Assembly: GCF_000648235.2 (NCBI RefSeq)
Contig: NZ_AP017977.1
Location: 992,001-1,056,000 of the forward strand
DNA: 64,000 nucleotides
Reading direction: 5' to 3'
DNA from: Neochlamydia sp. S13
GTDB taxonomy: Bacteria; Chlamydiota; Chlamydiia; Chlamydiales; Parachlamydiaceae
Each line of letters begins with the position of its first letter. Positions within the stretch are counted from its first letter, which is position 1. This document shows, piece by piece, positions 38,863 to 49,434 of this stretch. The translations under genes and the position numbers were made by a program. A model generated the notes under the pieces. That model had not been told where the DNA came from. It saw nothing but the letters and a program-made list of their open reading frames with translations, and ran no database searches.

Positions 38863-41379
38863 TTATTTTTTAACAATTTTTTGGCCGACTTCTATAACTT
38901 GGGGACGCAAGGCTTTTTTTTGAAGCTGCCTTGAAGTCCACCATTGCTGTAAAATACCTAGTAGCATAGAGGATAGCCAATAAAGATTGAGCCCGGAAGG
39001 AAAATTATAAAACATCACGGCAAATACTCCGGTCATGATTGTACTCATCGAGCGTTGCTGCCTTTGTTGCTCTGTCATCTGGCTAGGATCTTTAGGGCCT
39101 GTAGTCATATAGCGTTGTTGGATGAACATCACTCCGCCTAAAAGAATAGGAAGTAAGTGAAATTGATTTCCAATAAAAAAGAGAGGGGTATTCCAACTAA
39201 ATAGCACATCAGGGGCTGTTAAATTATCAATCCATCCCGGAATAAAGCTAGCTCCCCGTAATTCAAAAGTGGATTTCAATAAATCGAACATTCCAATAAG
39301 AAATGGCATCTGTATCAGTAAAGGAAAGCAACCTGATATGGGGTTAACTCCTCGCTCTCTGTATAAAGACATAATTTCCAGCTGAGCTTTCTTAGGATCT
39401 TTTTTATACTTTTCTTGAATAGCCGTTACTTCAGGAGCAATTTGCTGCATACGTAACATGGATTTTGTAGACCATGCATTTAAGGGATACATCATCAGCC
39501 GTAATGCTATAGTTAATAAAATAATTGAAAATGCCCATGAGCTTGTGAGGCGATAAAAGAATTTCATCAAAATAAACAAAAACTTAGCAAATGGTTCAGA
39601 GATAAAGGCAAACCATCCATGAAAAGTTTGAGAGGCAATGTAGTCAGGATTGTATCCTGTTGTGGAATCACTATACATGGCATCCACTTTTTTCAAAATA
39701 CTATCAGCAAACGGGCCGCTGAAGATACGGAAGTTCATAGAGCCTCCGTCACTAGCAAGGGGTAGTAGTGACATGTATCCGGGCATGTTAGCTGCTTTAA
39801 AACGATTATACTGCTGGTCCAATTGAACCAAACGTGAAGGGGCTATCGTTCCTGGAACCTGCTGTACTCTGTATCCTGCATCAATTTTAGATAAAGGATC
39901 AAGGATTATGCCAAAAAAGCCATTGGAATCCACAATCCAATCTACATACACAGAACTTACCGTGAAGGCATCTTTAGGCAGGTCAATATTTTCTACCGAG
40001 GATTTATGGTTACGAGTAATTCTATATTTTAAAGCAGGTGCTGGACTTCCAGATATCCATTCCACCTCAGGAACTCCTGAGGTTAACCATAAGCCGCGAC
40101 TGTCTCCTTTTATCTCAATTGTTAAGTCAAAAGTATAGGGGGCTGTTTGCTCATCGTTTCTTAAAGTATATGTTTTCGTTATTTTTCGATGCGATTGGCT
40201 AGCCTCAAATACAATTGTATGGCTATCAAATTTCTTCACTTCATAGATAAGCTCTGCAAATTCAGGATATTCTGAAACAATATTAGTTGCATAAAAGCGT
40301 GGTGGTAGACGTGTAGGTTTTTTCTGCCCTTTTATTACTAAATCGCGTCTTAAAAGCGGATAATATCCGCCTAATGATCCTTTTTGATGCAAGGCTCTGT
40401 CAGGAGTATAATAAGCATGGGCAGGAAAATGAGCATTAGAAGGATGGTTTTTAACCATGTCACGATCATATTCAATTTCTTTTACCACACTGGCCGGATT
40501 TTTAGCGCTTTGAAAAGGAAGATTAATTTCTACAATGGAACCCCCATGGTTAGAAAAAACAAGCTGCTGGTAGGCATTTTCTAACACAAAAAACTTTTCC
40601 TCTGCCTTTTGCAGCGAGGGGGACGCTCGTTTAGCTTTAGGCATTGAAATAATATTTTCGGTGCCCATAAATTCATTCATTAACTTAAGACTACCGTTTT
40701 CTTGCTCATAAATTCCTACGGGTAGATACCCCGAAGCGGTATTTAATAAAGCAATAGCATTGGAAGGAAGGTAATTTCTAATTTGATTCTCATAGTCTTG
40801 CTCCTTCTGCTTTAGCAGGGCTAATTTGACCAGAGGAATAGATAGCTGCCCATCTTTATATTCTCCCCATATGATTTTTGGAGCAGCCATTTTAGGGTTA
40901 ATCTTTCCATTAGCTTCTACAATTTGTAAATCAAATGAACCAAAATCCGGAAGCTCGCTTACTTGCAATTTAATTCCATTTTCTGCTGCATAAATTACAG
41001 GCTGTTCGATAGAGCCTTCTTTAAAAAGAAGTTTAAATGCGCGTGGCTTGCTATCTTCTAGAAGTTTTCTGCTATACGCAATTTGAGGAAGGTGTTCGTC
41101 CCATGCAAGGGCCATCACCACATTATTAATCTCCACACCCGTAGTGAGAAAATTTGTGGCGTTCTCATCAGCATACAAATTAATTAAGGGGAGGTTGCTA
41201 GGATTTTCAGTCTTCTGGCTAATCTCTTTATCTAACTGTTGCTCGATCTGTAGAGCTTTAGCTTTTTGCTGGGCTGTCCATTCCTTTAGGTTTTCTTGAT
41301 TTTTTCCCTCGAAGTACCAATTAACACCAAATAAGGTCAAGGCTAGACACAAAACAAATAGCGCGGTTCGCTTATCCAT
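38863..41379 (-). CDS. yidC: Membrane protein insertase YidC
   Basis: Inserts and folds inner-membrane proteins, alone or with Sec. The 838-aa protein is longer than the E. coli one (548 aa) because of an enlarged periplasmic region, which I remember as usual in Chlamydiae. The N-terminal anchor is TALFVLCLALTLFGVNWYF, and the conserved C-terminal core begins near WAFSIILLTIALRLMMYPLN, includes GCFPLLIQMPFLIGMFDLL, and ends with a basic tail. Co-directional with dnaA; probably co-transcribed. Confidence 0.94.
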   Translation of the reverse strand: MDKRTALFVLCLALTLFGVNWYFEGKNQENLKEWTAQQKAKALQIEQQLDKEISQKTENPSNLPLINLYADENATNFLTTGVEINNVVMALAWDEHLPQIAYSRKLLEDSKPRAFKLLFKEGSIEQPVIYAAENGIKLQVSELPDFGSFDLQIVEANGKINPKMAAPKIIWGEYKDGQLSIPLVKLALLKQKEQDYENQIRNYLPSNAIALLNTASGYLPVGIYEQENGSLKLMNEFMGTENIISMPKAKRASPSLQKAEEKFFVLENAYQQLVFSNHGGSIVEINLPFQSAKNPASVVKEIEYDRDMVKNHPSNAHFPAHAYYTPDRALHQKGSLGGYYPLLRRDLVIKGQKKPTRLPPRFYATNIVSEYPEFAELIYEVKKFDSHTIVFEASQSHRKITKTYTLRNDEQTAPYTFDLTIEIKGDSRGLWLTSGVPEVEWISGSPAPALKYRITRNHKSSVENIDLPKDAFTVSSVYVDWIVDSNGFFGIILDPLSKIDAGYRVQQVPGTIAPSRLVQLDQQYNRFKAANMPGYMSLLPLASDGGSMNFRIFSGPFADSILKKVDAMYSDSTTGYNPDYIASQTFHGWFAFISEPFAKFLFILMKFFYRLTSSWAFSIILLTIALRLMMYPLNAWSTKSMLRMQQIAPEVTAIQEKYKKDPKKAQLEIMSLYRERGVNPISGCFPLLIQMPFLIGMFDLLKSTFELRGASFIPGWIDNLTAPDVLFSWNTPLFFIGNQFHLLPILLGGVMFIQQRYMTTGPKDPSQMTEQQRQQRSMSTIMTGVFAVMFYNFPSGLNLYWLSSMLLGILQQWWTSRQLQKKALRPQVIEVGQKIVKK

Positions 41380-41832
41380 AAGTAGACTTTTTTGTTGAAG
41401 TTTAAAGATAAATTAAGAACATTAGCATACATCTCTCTAATCATGCAATTTAAATTCCCCTAGACGAGCCCTTGTCAGGGGAAGAGAAATGATAGAGTTA
41501 AATCCGATATTTATTGGGTGTAAGATTACCCTTGATTTTGTCTCTTAGGAGGTGTATTTTTTATCATGATACCAGACATTCGAAGTAAAAAGAATAGACT
41601 ACTCTACCCTTGATGCTCATTCTCATGTTTTTTAATGACCTTATAACGGGCAACTTTTAAGCAGATAGATCATGAAATTTCCAGTTTTTACGGCAGTCAA
41701 TGAGCCTTACCTGTTAAAGATAGCTGATTGAGTCGATAAGGTTTTAATCATACTAGACTTTAAATCTTATAATTTTTTTAAGAAGATGTCTAAAAATCTA
41801 AGTAATTGGTGAAATAATTTTCCTTCAAAGAT
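41380..41832. other. Divergent promoter region
   Basis: About 450 bases between yidC and the 319-aa gene. A good Shine-Dalgarno AGGAGGTG at 41547-41554 precedes an ATG at 41566, but the frame is only 15 codons, so I do not call a gene. No RNA gene is seen. Confidence 0.4.
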
Positions 41833-42792
41833 ATGGGATATCTAATGGTTTTTTTAGCCCTACGTTTCTACTCCAGAGATAAGTGGATGAAAGAAAGATT
41901 ATTGAAAGCTTTATTATCTCTTCTTCTGGCATGGAGAGCCGAAATTGCAGCTGTGCCAGAAAAGAAATTAGAGGCTTCAAACTGTGAAAGCTCCTTGCCA
42001 GTTGAAGCACAACCCCCCCAGGTTTCCCCTAAAGATAGAGGGTTAACACAAAAAAATTGGGCGATTGCTTATTATAAAGATCAGGAGCAAGAAAAATCCT
42101 TTAAAGCTTTCCTTGAATCTTTAAAAGAGGTTCCAGCTGTAGAGGCTGTTAACATCTCCCCAGACGAAAAGCTAATTTATGACCAAGCTTTAAAGATTTA
42201 TTTAGAAGATGCTGGCTATGATCCTGACAAGACAGCCACAAAAATCATTTCACAATTTGAACCTTTTTTTATAAAGAATCCTAATTTTTATCATCTAAGC
42301 TACTTATTAGCAATGAGTAAAGCAAATTTGGGTTTATACGAACAATTTTTTGAGCTGTTTTACAATGCCTATCTTCACGATCCCCAACATTTTCTCGCTT
42401 ATAAAGCTAAAGCTGCACTCTACATTAAACTTTTCGAAAGAGCTAAAACAGAAGAAGAGCGGCAGGCTGCACGTCTACAAATATTAAGCCATGCTAGGAA
42501 AGCAGTAGCTATAGAGCCTTACGATACAAGTCTCTATCGGATGATCTTAGGATTTACCCAGAAAGATGCCAAGGGGCAGGTTTTATCGACTTACCTTAAC
42601 AGCATTCTCGAACAAAATGTAGTATTATCGCGTATAGACATTCCTTATTATGTTGAGATAGCTCTTGCTTTTCATCAATATGATTTAGCCCAAAGATTGT
42701 TAGATAAAGCTAAGCAATGGTATGCTTTTAGTCGTGTAATTAATCTGGCCCAAAAGCTTTTAGATGAAAAGCGTGGTCATTTTCAAAAATAA
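41833..42792 (+). CDS. Hypothetical exported helical (TPR-like) protein
   Basis: A 319-aa protein with no firm family. The ATG at 41833 gives a long N-terminus. ATG 41887 would start MKERLLKALLSLLLAWRAE, a plausible signal peptide, and may be the true start. The body (about residues 90-310) is helical with TPR-like spacing, for example NPNFYHLSYLLAMSKANLGL and HDPQHFLAYKAKAALYIKLF. It ends 10 bases before the Pkn1-like kinase gene, so the two are likely one operon and may work together. Confidence 0.75.
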   Translation: MGYLMVFLALRFYSRDKWMKERLLKALLSLLLAWRAEIAAVPEKKLEASNCESSLPVEAQPPQVSPKDRGLTQKNWAIAYYKDQEQEKSFKAFLESLKEVPAVEAVNISPDEKLIYDQALKIYLEDAGYDPDKTATKIISQFEPFFIKNPNFYHLSYLLAMSKANLGLYEQFFELFYNAYLHDPQHFLAYKAKAALYIKLFERAKTEEERQAARLQILSHARKAVAIEPYDTSLYRMILGFTQKDAKGQVLSTYLNSILEQNVVLSRIDIPYYVEIALAFHQYDLAQRLLDKAKQWYAFSRVINLAQKLLDEKRGHFQK

Positions 42793-42802
42793 TTAGGAAA
42801 GT

Positions 42803-44719
42803 ATGGAACTTAGAACAAAAGAAGCGAAAATATTAGGGGATTATACTGTTATCAAACAGATAGGCCAAGGATCGCTAGGGAATGTTTATTTAGCCGAGCA
42901 TCGCTTTATGAAAAAGCATTATATCCTAAAAGTTCTTCCGGAAGAGCTGAGTGCCGATAGAGCTTTTATTCAGCGTTTTGAAGAAGATGTAGCTAATTTA
43001 TCCGCTCTAGATCATCCGCATATAGTTAAAATTCATAATGTTTCCTACTCGCATGGACAATACTTTTTAGTTACCGATTGTGTAGTAGATGAATTGGGTG
43101 AAACAACCAATTTAATGCAATATATGGTGGGCCGGGGCAAACGACTAGAGGAAGAAGAATTATTTCGTCTGCTCAGACAGATTGCTGAAGCATTGGATTA
43201 TGCGCATGGAAAAAAACTTGTCCATCGTGGCCTTAAGCTTAATAATATTTTGGTAAGTAATAGACTAGGAGCACAAATTGACCTTTATCTTTCGGATTTC
43301 GGCCTTTCGCGTATTGTCGGTGTAGGATCTGTCTTAACGCGCATATATAAGAATGTAGCCGAATCTTTAGGTATTGGATCTGCCGTAAATCCTATTAAAG
43401 CAGGGCAGGAACGGTACGTAAGCTCGGTGGAAAATTCAAAGTTAATTCCCTTGCACGCTTCTTTTTTACAGACTTACTTTTTTTTAGCTCCTGAGCAAAA
43501 ACGCTTGGATACATCCAAAATAGTAGATGTGCAAGTGGATTGTTATGCTTTTGGAGTGCTGGCGTATTATTTATTGATGAATGAGTTTCCAGAAGGCATT
43601 TTTGAAATGCCTTCCGAGCGTCCAGACTTGCGGTGGAACTGGGATAGATTAATATCAAGTTGTCTACAAAATGATCCTGCTAAGCGTCCAGAATCGCTTG
43701 TGTACGAGCTTGATAAAATGCAAGCTTCGCCTGCTAAAGCTCTTTCTGTTGAGGGTTTAGCAGAGGAGGGTTTAGCAGAGGTTTATATACTTGATCAACC
43801 TGCATTAAAAGAGGCAGAAAGGGCTACCCAAAAAGTAATTAAGCATGACGAAAAGCAAGCGGCTACATTAAGGCCTATCCTTCGTACCGCCCAATTAGAA
43901 AGGCCTCAAACAGATCCGGATCCGGCTGCTGTCTTTCAGATTGATACCAGCGTAAAATCTTACCGCCCCGAATATAAAGAAGTAAAAAATATTCAACCTC
44001 TTTTAACTGATATGGTCATTGTATCAGGAGGGAGTTTTTATCGCGGTAGTAATGATGGAAACCGCGATGAGGTACCTCGCCATCAAGTAATTTTAGCTGG
44101 TTTTGCTATCGATATCCATCCGGTAACTAACGAGCAGTTTGTCCGCTTTTTAGAGGTCATGGGTGGAGAAAAAGATAGCAATCATCAAGATATTATCCGT
44201 ATGCGTGATTCAAGAATCAAACGTAGTGGCGGTAAATTAAGTATTGAATCGGGATATGCTAAACATCCAGTGGTGGGGGTAACCTGGTATGGGGCTGTAG
44301 CTTATGCCAAGTGGATAGGAAAACGCCTTCCTACAGAAGCAGAATGGGAAATTGCAGCACGAGGTGGACAAGAAAATTCTCTTTATCCTACAGGTGAAGA
44401 GATTGAAAAATCTCAAGCTAACTTTTTCAGTTCGGATACTACTGCGGTGATGAGTTATATTCCTAATGGGTATGGCCTCTATGACATGGTAGGAAACGTC
44501 TATGAATGGTGTCAAGATTGGTACGGTTATAATTACTATGAGATATCCATTCAAGAGCCGGAAAATCCTAAAGGGCCTTTACAAGGTGTTTACCGGGTCT
44601 TAAGGGGAGGCTGTTGGAAAAGTCTAAAAGAAGACTTACGGTGCTCAAGGCGGCATCGGAACAATCCAGGTACTGTGAATGGAACCTATGGCTTCCGTTG
44701 TGCTGCTGATGTTCAATGA
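42803..44719 (+). CDS. pkn1: Pkn1-like Ser/Thr kinase with C-terminal FGE-sulfatase domain
   Basis: A 638-aa protein with a Hanks-type kinase domain (about residues 12-310) and a formylglycine-generating-enzyme (SUMF1) domain (about residues 405-635; motifs SGGSFYRGSNDGNRDEVPRH and RLPTEAEWEIAARGG). This pairing is known from chlamydial Pkn1. The Gly loop (IGQGSLGNVYLAE) and Lys (YILKVL) are present, as is DFG (SDFGLSRI). The catalytic HRD is HRG (KLVHRGLKLNNILV, about residue 142), so the general base Asp is missing and activity is doubtful. The FGE part may be only a binding fold. A phosphatase gene starts 10 bases later. Confidence 0.88.
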   Translation: MELRTKEAKILGDYTVIKQIGQGSLGNVYLAEHRFMKKHYILKVLPEELSADRAFIQRFEEDVANLSALDHPHIVKIHNVSYSHGQYFLVTDCVVDELGETTNLMQYMVGRGKRLEEEELFRLLRQIAEALDYAHGKKLVHRGLKLNNILVSNRLGAQIDLYLSDFGLSRIVGVGSVLTRIYKNVAESLGIGSAVNPIKAGQERYVSSVENSKLIPLHASFLQTYFFLAPEQKRLDTSKIVDVQVDCYAFGVLAYYLLMNEFPEGIFEMPSERPDLRWNWDRLISSCLQNDPAKRPESLVYELDKMQASPAKALSVEGLAEEGLAEVYILDQPALKEAERATQKVIKHDEKQAATLRPILRTAQLERPQTDPDPAAVFQIDTSVKSYRPEYKEVKNIQPLLTDMVIVSGGSFYRGSNDGNRDEVPRHQVILAGFAIDIHPVTNEQFVRFLEVMGGEKDSNHQDIIRMRDSRIKRSGGKLSIESGYAKHPVVGVTWYGAVAYAKWIGKRLPTEAEWEIAARGGQENSLYPTGEEIEKSQANFFSSDTTAVMSYIPNGYGLYDMVGNVYEWCQDWYGYNYYEISIQEPENPKGPLQGVYRVLRGGCWKSLKEDLRCSRRHRNNPGTVNGTYGFRCAADVQ

Positions 44720-44728
44720 AGGATATCT

Positions 44729-45220
44729 GTGATCACTATATTATTTGTGTGCCTAGGTAATATTTGTCGCTCGCCAGCTGCTGAAGGAATCTTACGTCAC
44801 CTCATTAATCAAGAGGTTGCTTTAAAAAATGTAAAAGTGCAAAGCTGTGGATTAGGCTCATGGCATGTAGGGCAACTTCCTGATGCATGTATGAGGCAGG
44901 CCGCTTCCAAGCGCGGCATTTATCTAACTTCTCCTGCACAAGCCTTTCATCCAAAGTTTTTAGAAGATTTTGATTACATTTTTGCTGCAGATCAGGAAAT
45001 TCTGCATCATTTATACTTGCGCGCTAAAACAGTAAAGCAAAAGGCAAAGATTCATTTATTGACCGCATTTAGTCAAATTTATCATCATCAAAACATTCCT
45101 GATCCTTTTTATAAGGGAGAGACAGCCTTTGATGAGGTGTTGGATATGATCGAAGAGGCTTGTAAAGGATTTATCGAACATTTAAAAACTCGAAATAAAC
45201 ATGCGGAAGCATCTGCCTAG
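44729..45220 (+). CDS. Low-molecular-weight protein tyrosine phosphatase
   Basis: A 163-aa phosphatase with the Cx5R active-site loop VCLGNICRSPAAEG at the N-terminus and the general-acid Asp in DPFYKG near residue 130. It starts with GTG (44729) preceded by AAGGAT, 9 bases after the kinase stop. Together with the kinase-like protein it suggests a phospho-signalling pair. Whether it acts on a self or host substrate is not known. Confidence 0.9.
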   Translation: MITILFVCLGNICRSPAAEGILRHLINQEVALKNVKVQSCGLGSWHVGQLPDACMRQAASKRGIYLTSPAQAFHPKFLEDFDYIFAADQEILHHLYLRAKTVKQKAKIHLLTAFSQIYHHQNIPDPFYKGETAFDEVLDMIEEACKGFIEHLKTRNKHAEASA

Positions 45221-45370
45221 TGTTTAATCAACCTCTTTTTTTTAAATTTTTTTTAGGTAGATGTACCCCTTAGATTGAATGGATTGACTAGGGAAATAGC
45301 CTTTACTCAATATCAAATTTGTGATAAAATAAACTCCTTTCCAATGCTAGCCTTATAGGAATAAAAGTTT

Positions 45371-46309
45371 ATGAAATTACTGTTATCTAAGCCTCGGGGA
45401 TTTTGCGCAGGCGTGGAACGGGCTATTGAGACAGTAGAAAAAGCTCTTTCTTTATGGGGTCGCCCTATTTATGTGAAGCACGAAATAGTCCATAATAAAC
45501 ATGTGGTAGAAAGTTTGAAAGCTAAAGGCGCCATCTTCATAGAAGAGGTAGATGAGGTTCCTAGGGGTGCACGCCTCATTTATTCAGCGCATGGCGTTTC
45601 ACCAGCTGTACGCGCCGCGGCCCAAAAACGCAATTTAATTGAAATTGATGCCACCTGTGGTTTAGTCACTAGAGTTCACTCAGCTGTTAAACGCTTTGCT
45701 AATTTAGGATATCAGATCATATTAATTGGTCATCGCCATCATGTAGAGATTATTGGAACCGCAGGAGAAGCTCCTGAGGTAACAACTATTGTGGAATCGG
45801 TGGAAGATGTAGAAAATCTTACTTTTCAAAGTAGTGATAAGCTTTTTTACATTACCCAAACCACTTTAAGCTTGGATGATGTGGGAGAAATTACGCAAGC
45901 TTTGATAGCCAAATATTCTCATATTGTTACTTTGCCTAGTTCTTCTATTTGTTATGCTACTACAAATAGACAGCTTGCATTGCGTGAGATTACCGATGCT
46001 ACCGATTTAGTTTTAGTAGTCGGTGATCCACAAAGCTCAAACTCTAACCGTTTACGTGAGTTAGCAGCTAATAAAGGAATTGCTTCCTATTTAATCAACG
46101 ATGATAGCGAAATTGATCCCCAGTGGATAAAAGGTGTAAAAATTATAGGCCTTACAGCAGGTGCCTCTACCCCTGAGGGAATCGTGCAAGATTGTATTAA
46201 GAAACTTATTACTTTAGGGGTTAAAGAGGTTGAAGATGTAGTGTTTACTACCGAAGATGTTGTTTTTCAACTTCCAAAGCCTATCGTTAATGCGCGTTTT
46301 GGAGCTTAA
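45371..46309 (+). CDS. ispH: 4-hydroxy-3-methylbut-2-enyl diphosphate reductase
   Basis: Final enzyme of the MEP isoprenoid pathway: an [4Fe-4S] enzyme that makes IPP and DMAPP. The 312-aa protein has all three cluster Cys: GFCAGVERAIE, DATCGLV and SSSICYATTNRQ. It also has the conserved HGVSP and HEIVHN motifs. It needs Fe-S assembly and electron supply, to which the ferredoxin and IscA-type carrier elsewhere in the window could contribute. Confidence 0.95.
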   Translation: MKLLLSKPRGFCAGVERAIETVEKALSLWGRPIYVKHEIVHNKHVVESLKAKGAIFIEEVDEVPRGARLIYSAHGVSPAVRAAAQKRNLIEIDATCGLVTRVHSAVKRFANLGYQIILIGHRHHVEIIGTAGEAPEVTTIVESVEDVENLTFQSSDKLFYITQTTLSLDDVGEITQALIAKYSHIVTLPSSSICYATTNRQLALREITDATDLVLVVGDPQSSNSNRLRELAANKGIASYLINDDSEIDPQWIKGVKIIGLTAGASTPEGIVQDCIKKLITLGVKEVEDVVFTTEDVVFQLPKPIVNARFGA

Positions 46310-46540
46310 AATGCATGCTAATGGATAGATAGCTAAAAGCTAGTTTGCAAAAATGCTCATATTTATTCTAACTTTTAACTTCCTTAATCTTTTTTATTAA
46401 TTCTGATCATTTAGGGAAGGTAAATGAATAATTTACTTTAGCATTACCTGTAGGCGAAGTAGAGTAAACAAAGCATAAAAACCCTTGATAAGACGAGACC
46501 TTTTATGTTAAAAAGCTTACTTTTTTAAAGGAATTAAACG

Positions 46541-46879
46541 GTGCAAAAAGCAATTCGAAGAACTCCTAAGAATTATGATGGCACTGCAATTACCACACAC
46601 AAAATTTCGGATGTGCTTTCTCAGCTCGTTTTTCAAATTCGCGAGAATTATCGCCTTCGTCCAGATCTTGTGTTAGCAGCATGGCCTGAAGTCATTGGAG
46701 CTAAGCTAGCATCTATGACACAAGCCATGTCTTTTATTGATGGCGTTCTGCATGTTAAAGTAAAAAACTCTACTTTACACAGTCTTTTAAGCCAAAATGA
46801 TAAAAATCGAATTATAGCTAGTTTAAAAACCAAGTTCCCTCATATTCATCTCAAGAACATCGTTTTTCGGATTGGATGA
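46541..46879 (+). CDS. DUF721 (DciA-like) protein
   Basis: A 112-aa protein of the DUF721 family. DciA, its characterised member, loads the replicative helicase DnaB in bacteria without DnaC. The core is LRPDLVLAAWPEVIGAKLAS then INGVL-type beta strands and a Ser/Thr-rich C-terminus. Starts with GTG 46541 behind AAAGGA. It sits 21 bases upstream of gyrB, as often seen for DciA genes, and groups with gyrA, tmk and holB. Confidence 0.85.
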   Translation: MQKAIRRTPKNYDGTAITTHKISDVLSQLVFQIRENYRLRPDLVLAAWPEVIGAKLASMTQAMSFIDGVLHVKVKNSTLHSLLSQNDKNRIIASLKTKFPHIHLKNIVFRIG

Positions 46880-46891
46880 TAAATATTATAG

Positions 46892-49405
<2,514 letters not shown>

Positions 49406-49434
49406 GCTAACAAATCGTCAACTTTAAGGTAAAT

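Noticed and set aside
41566-41613. Short frame behind AGGAGGTG upstream of the 319-aa gene
   Set aside because: Only 15 codons and no recognisable product.
45283-45312. TTGACT-based promoter before ispH
   Set aside because: A -35-like hexamer is present, but no convincing -10 at normal spacing.
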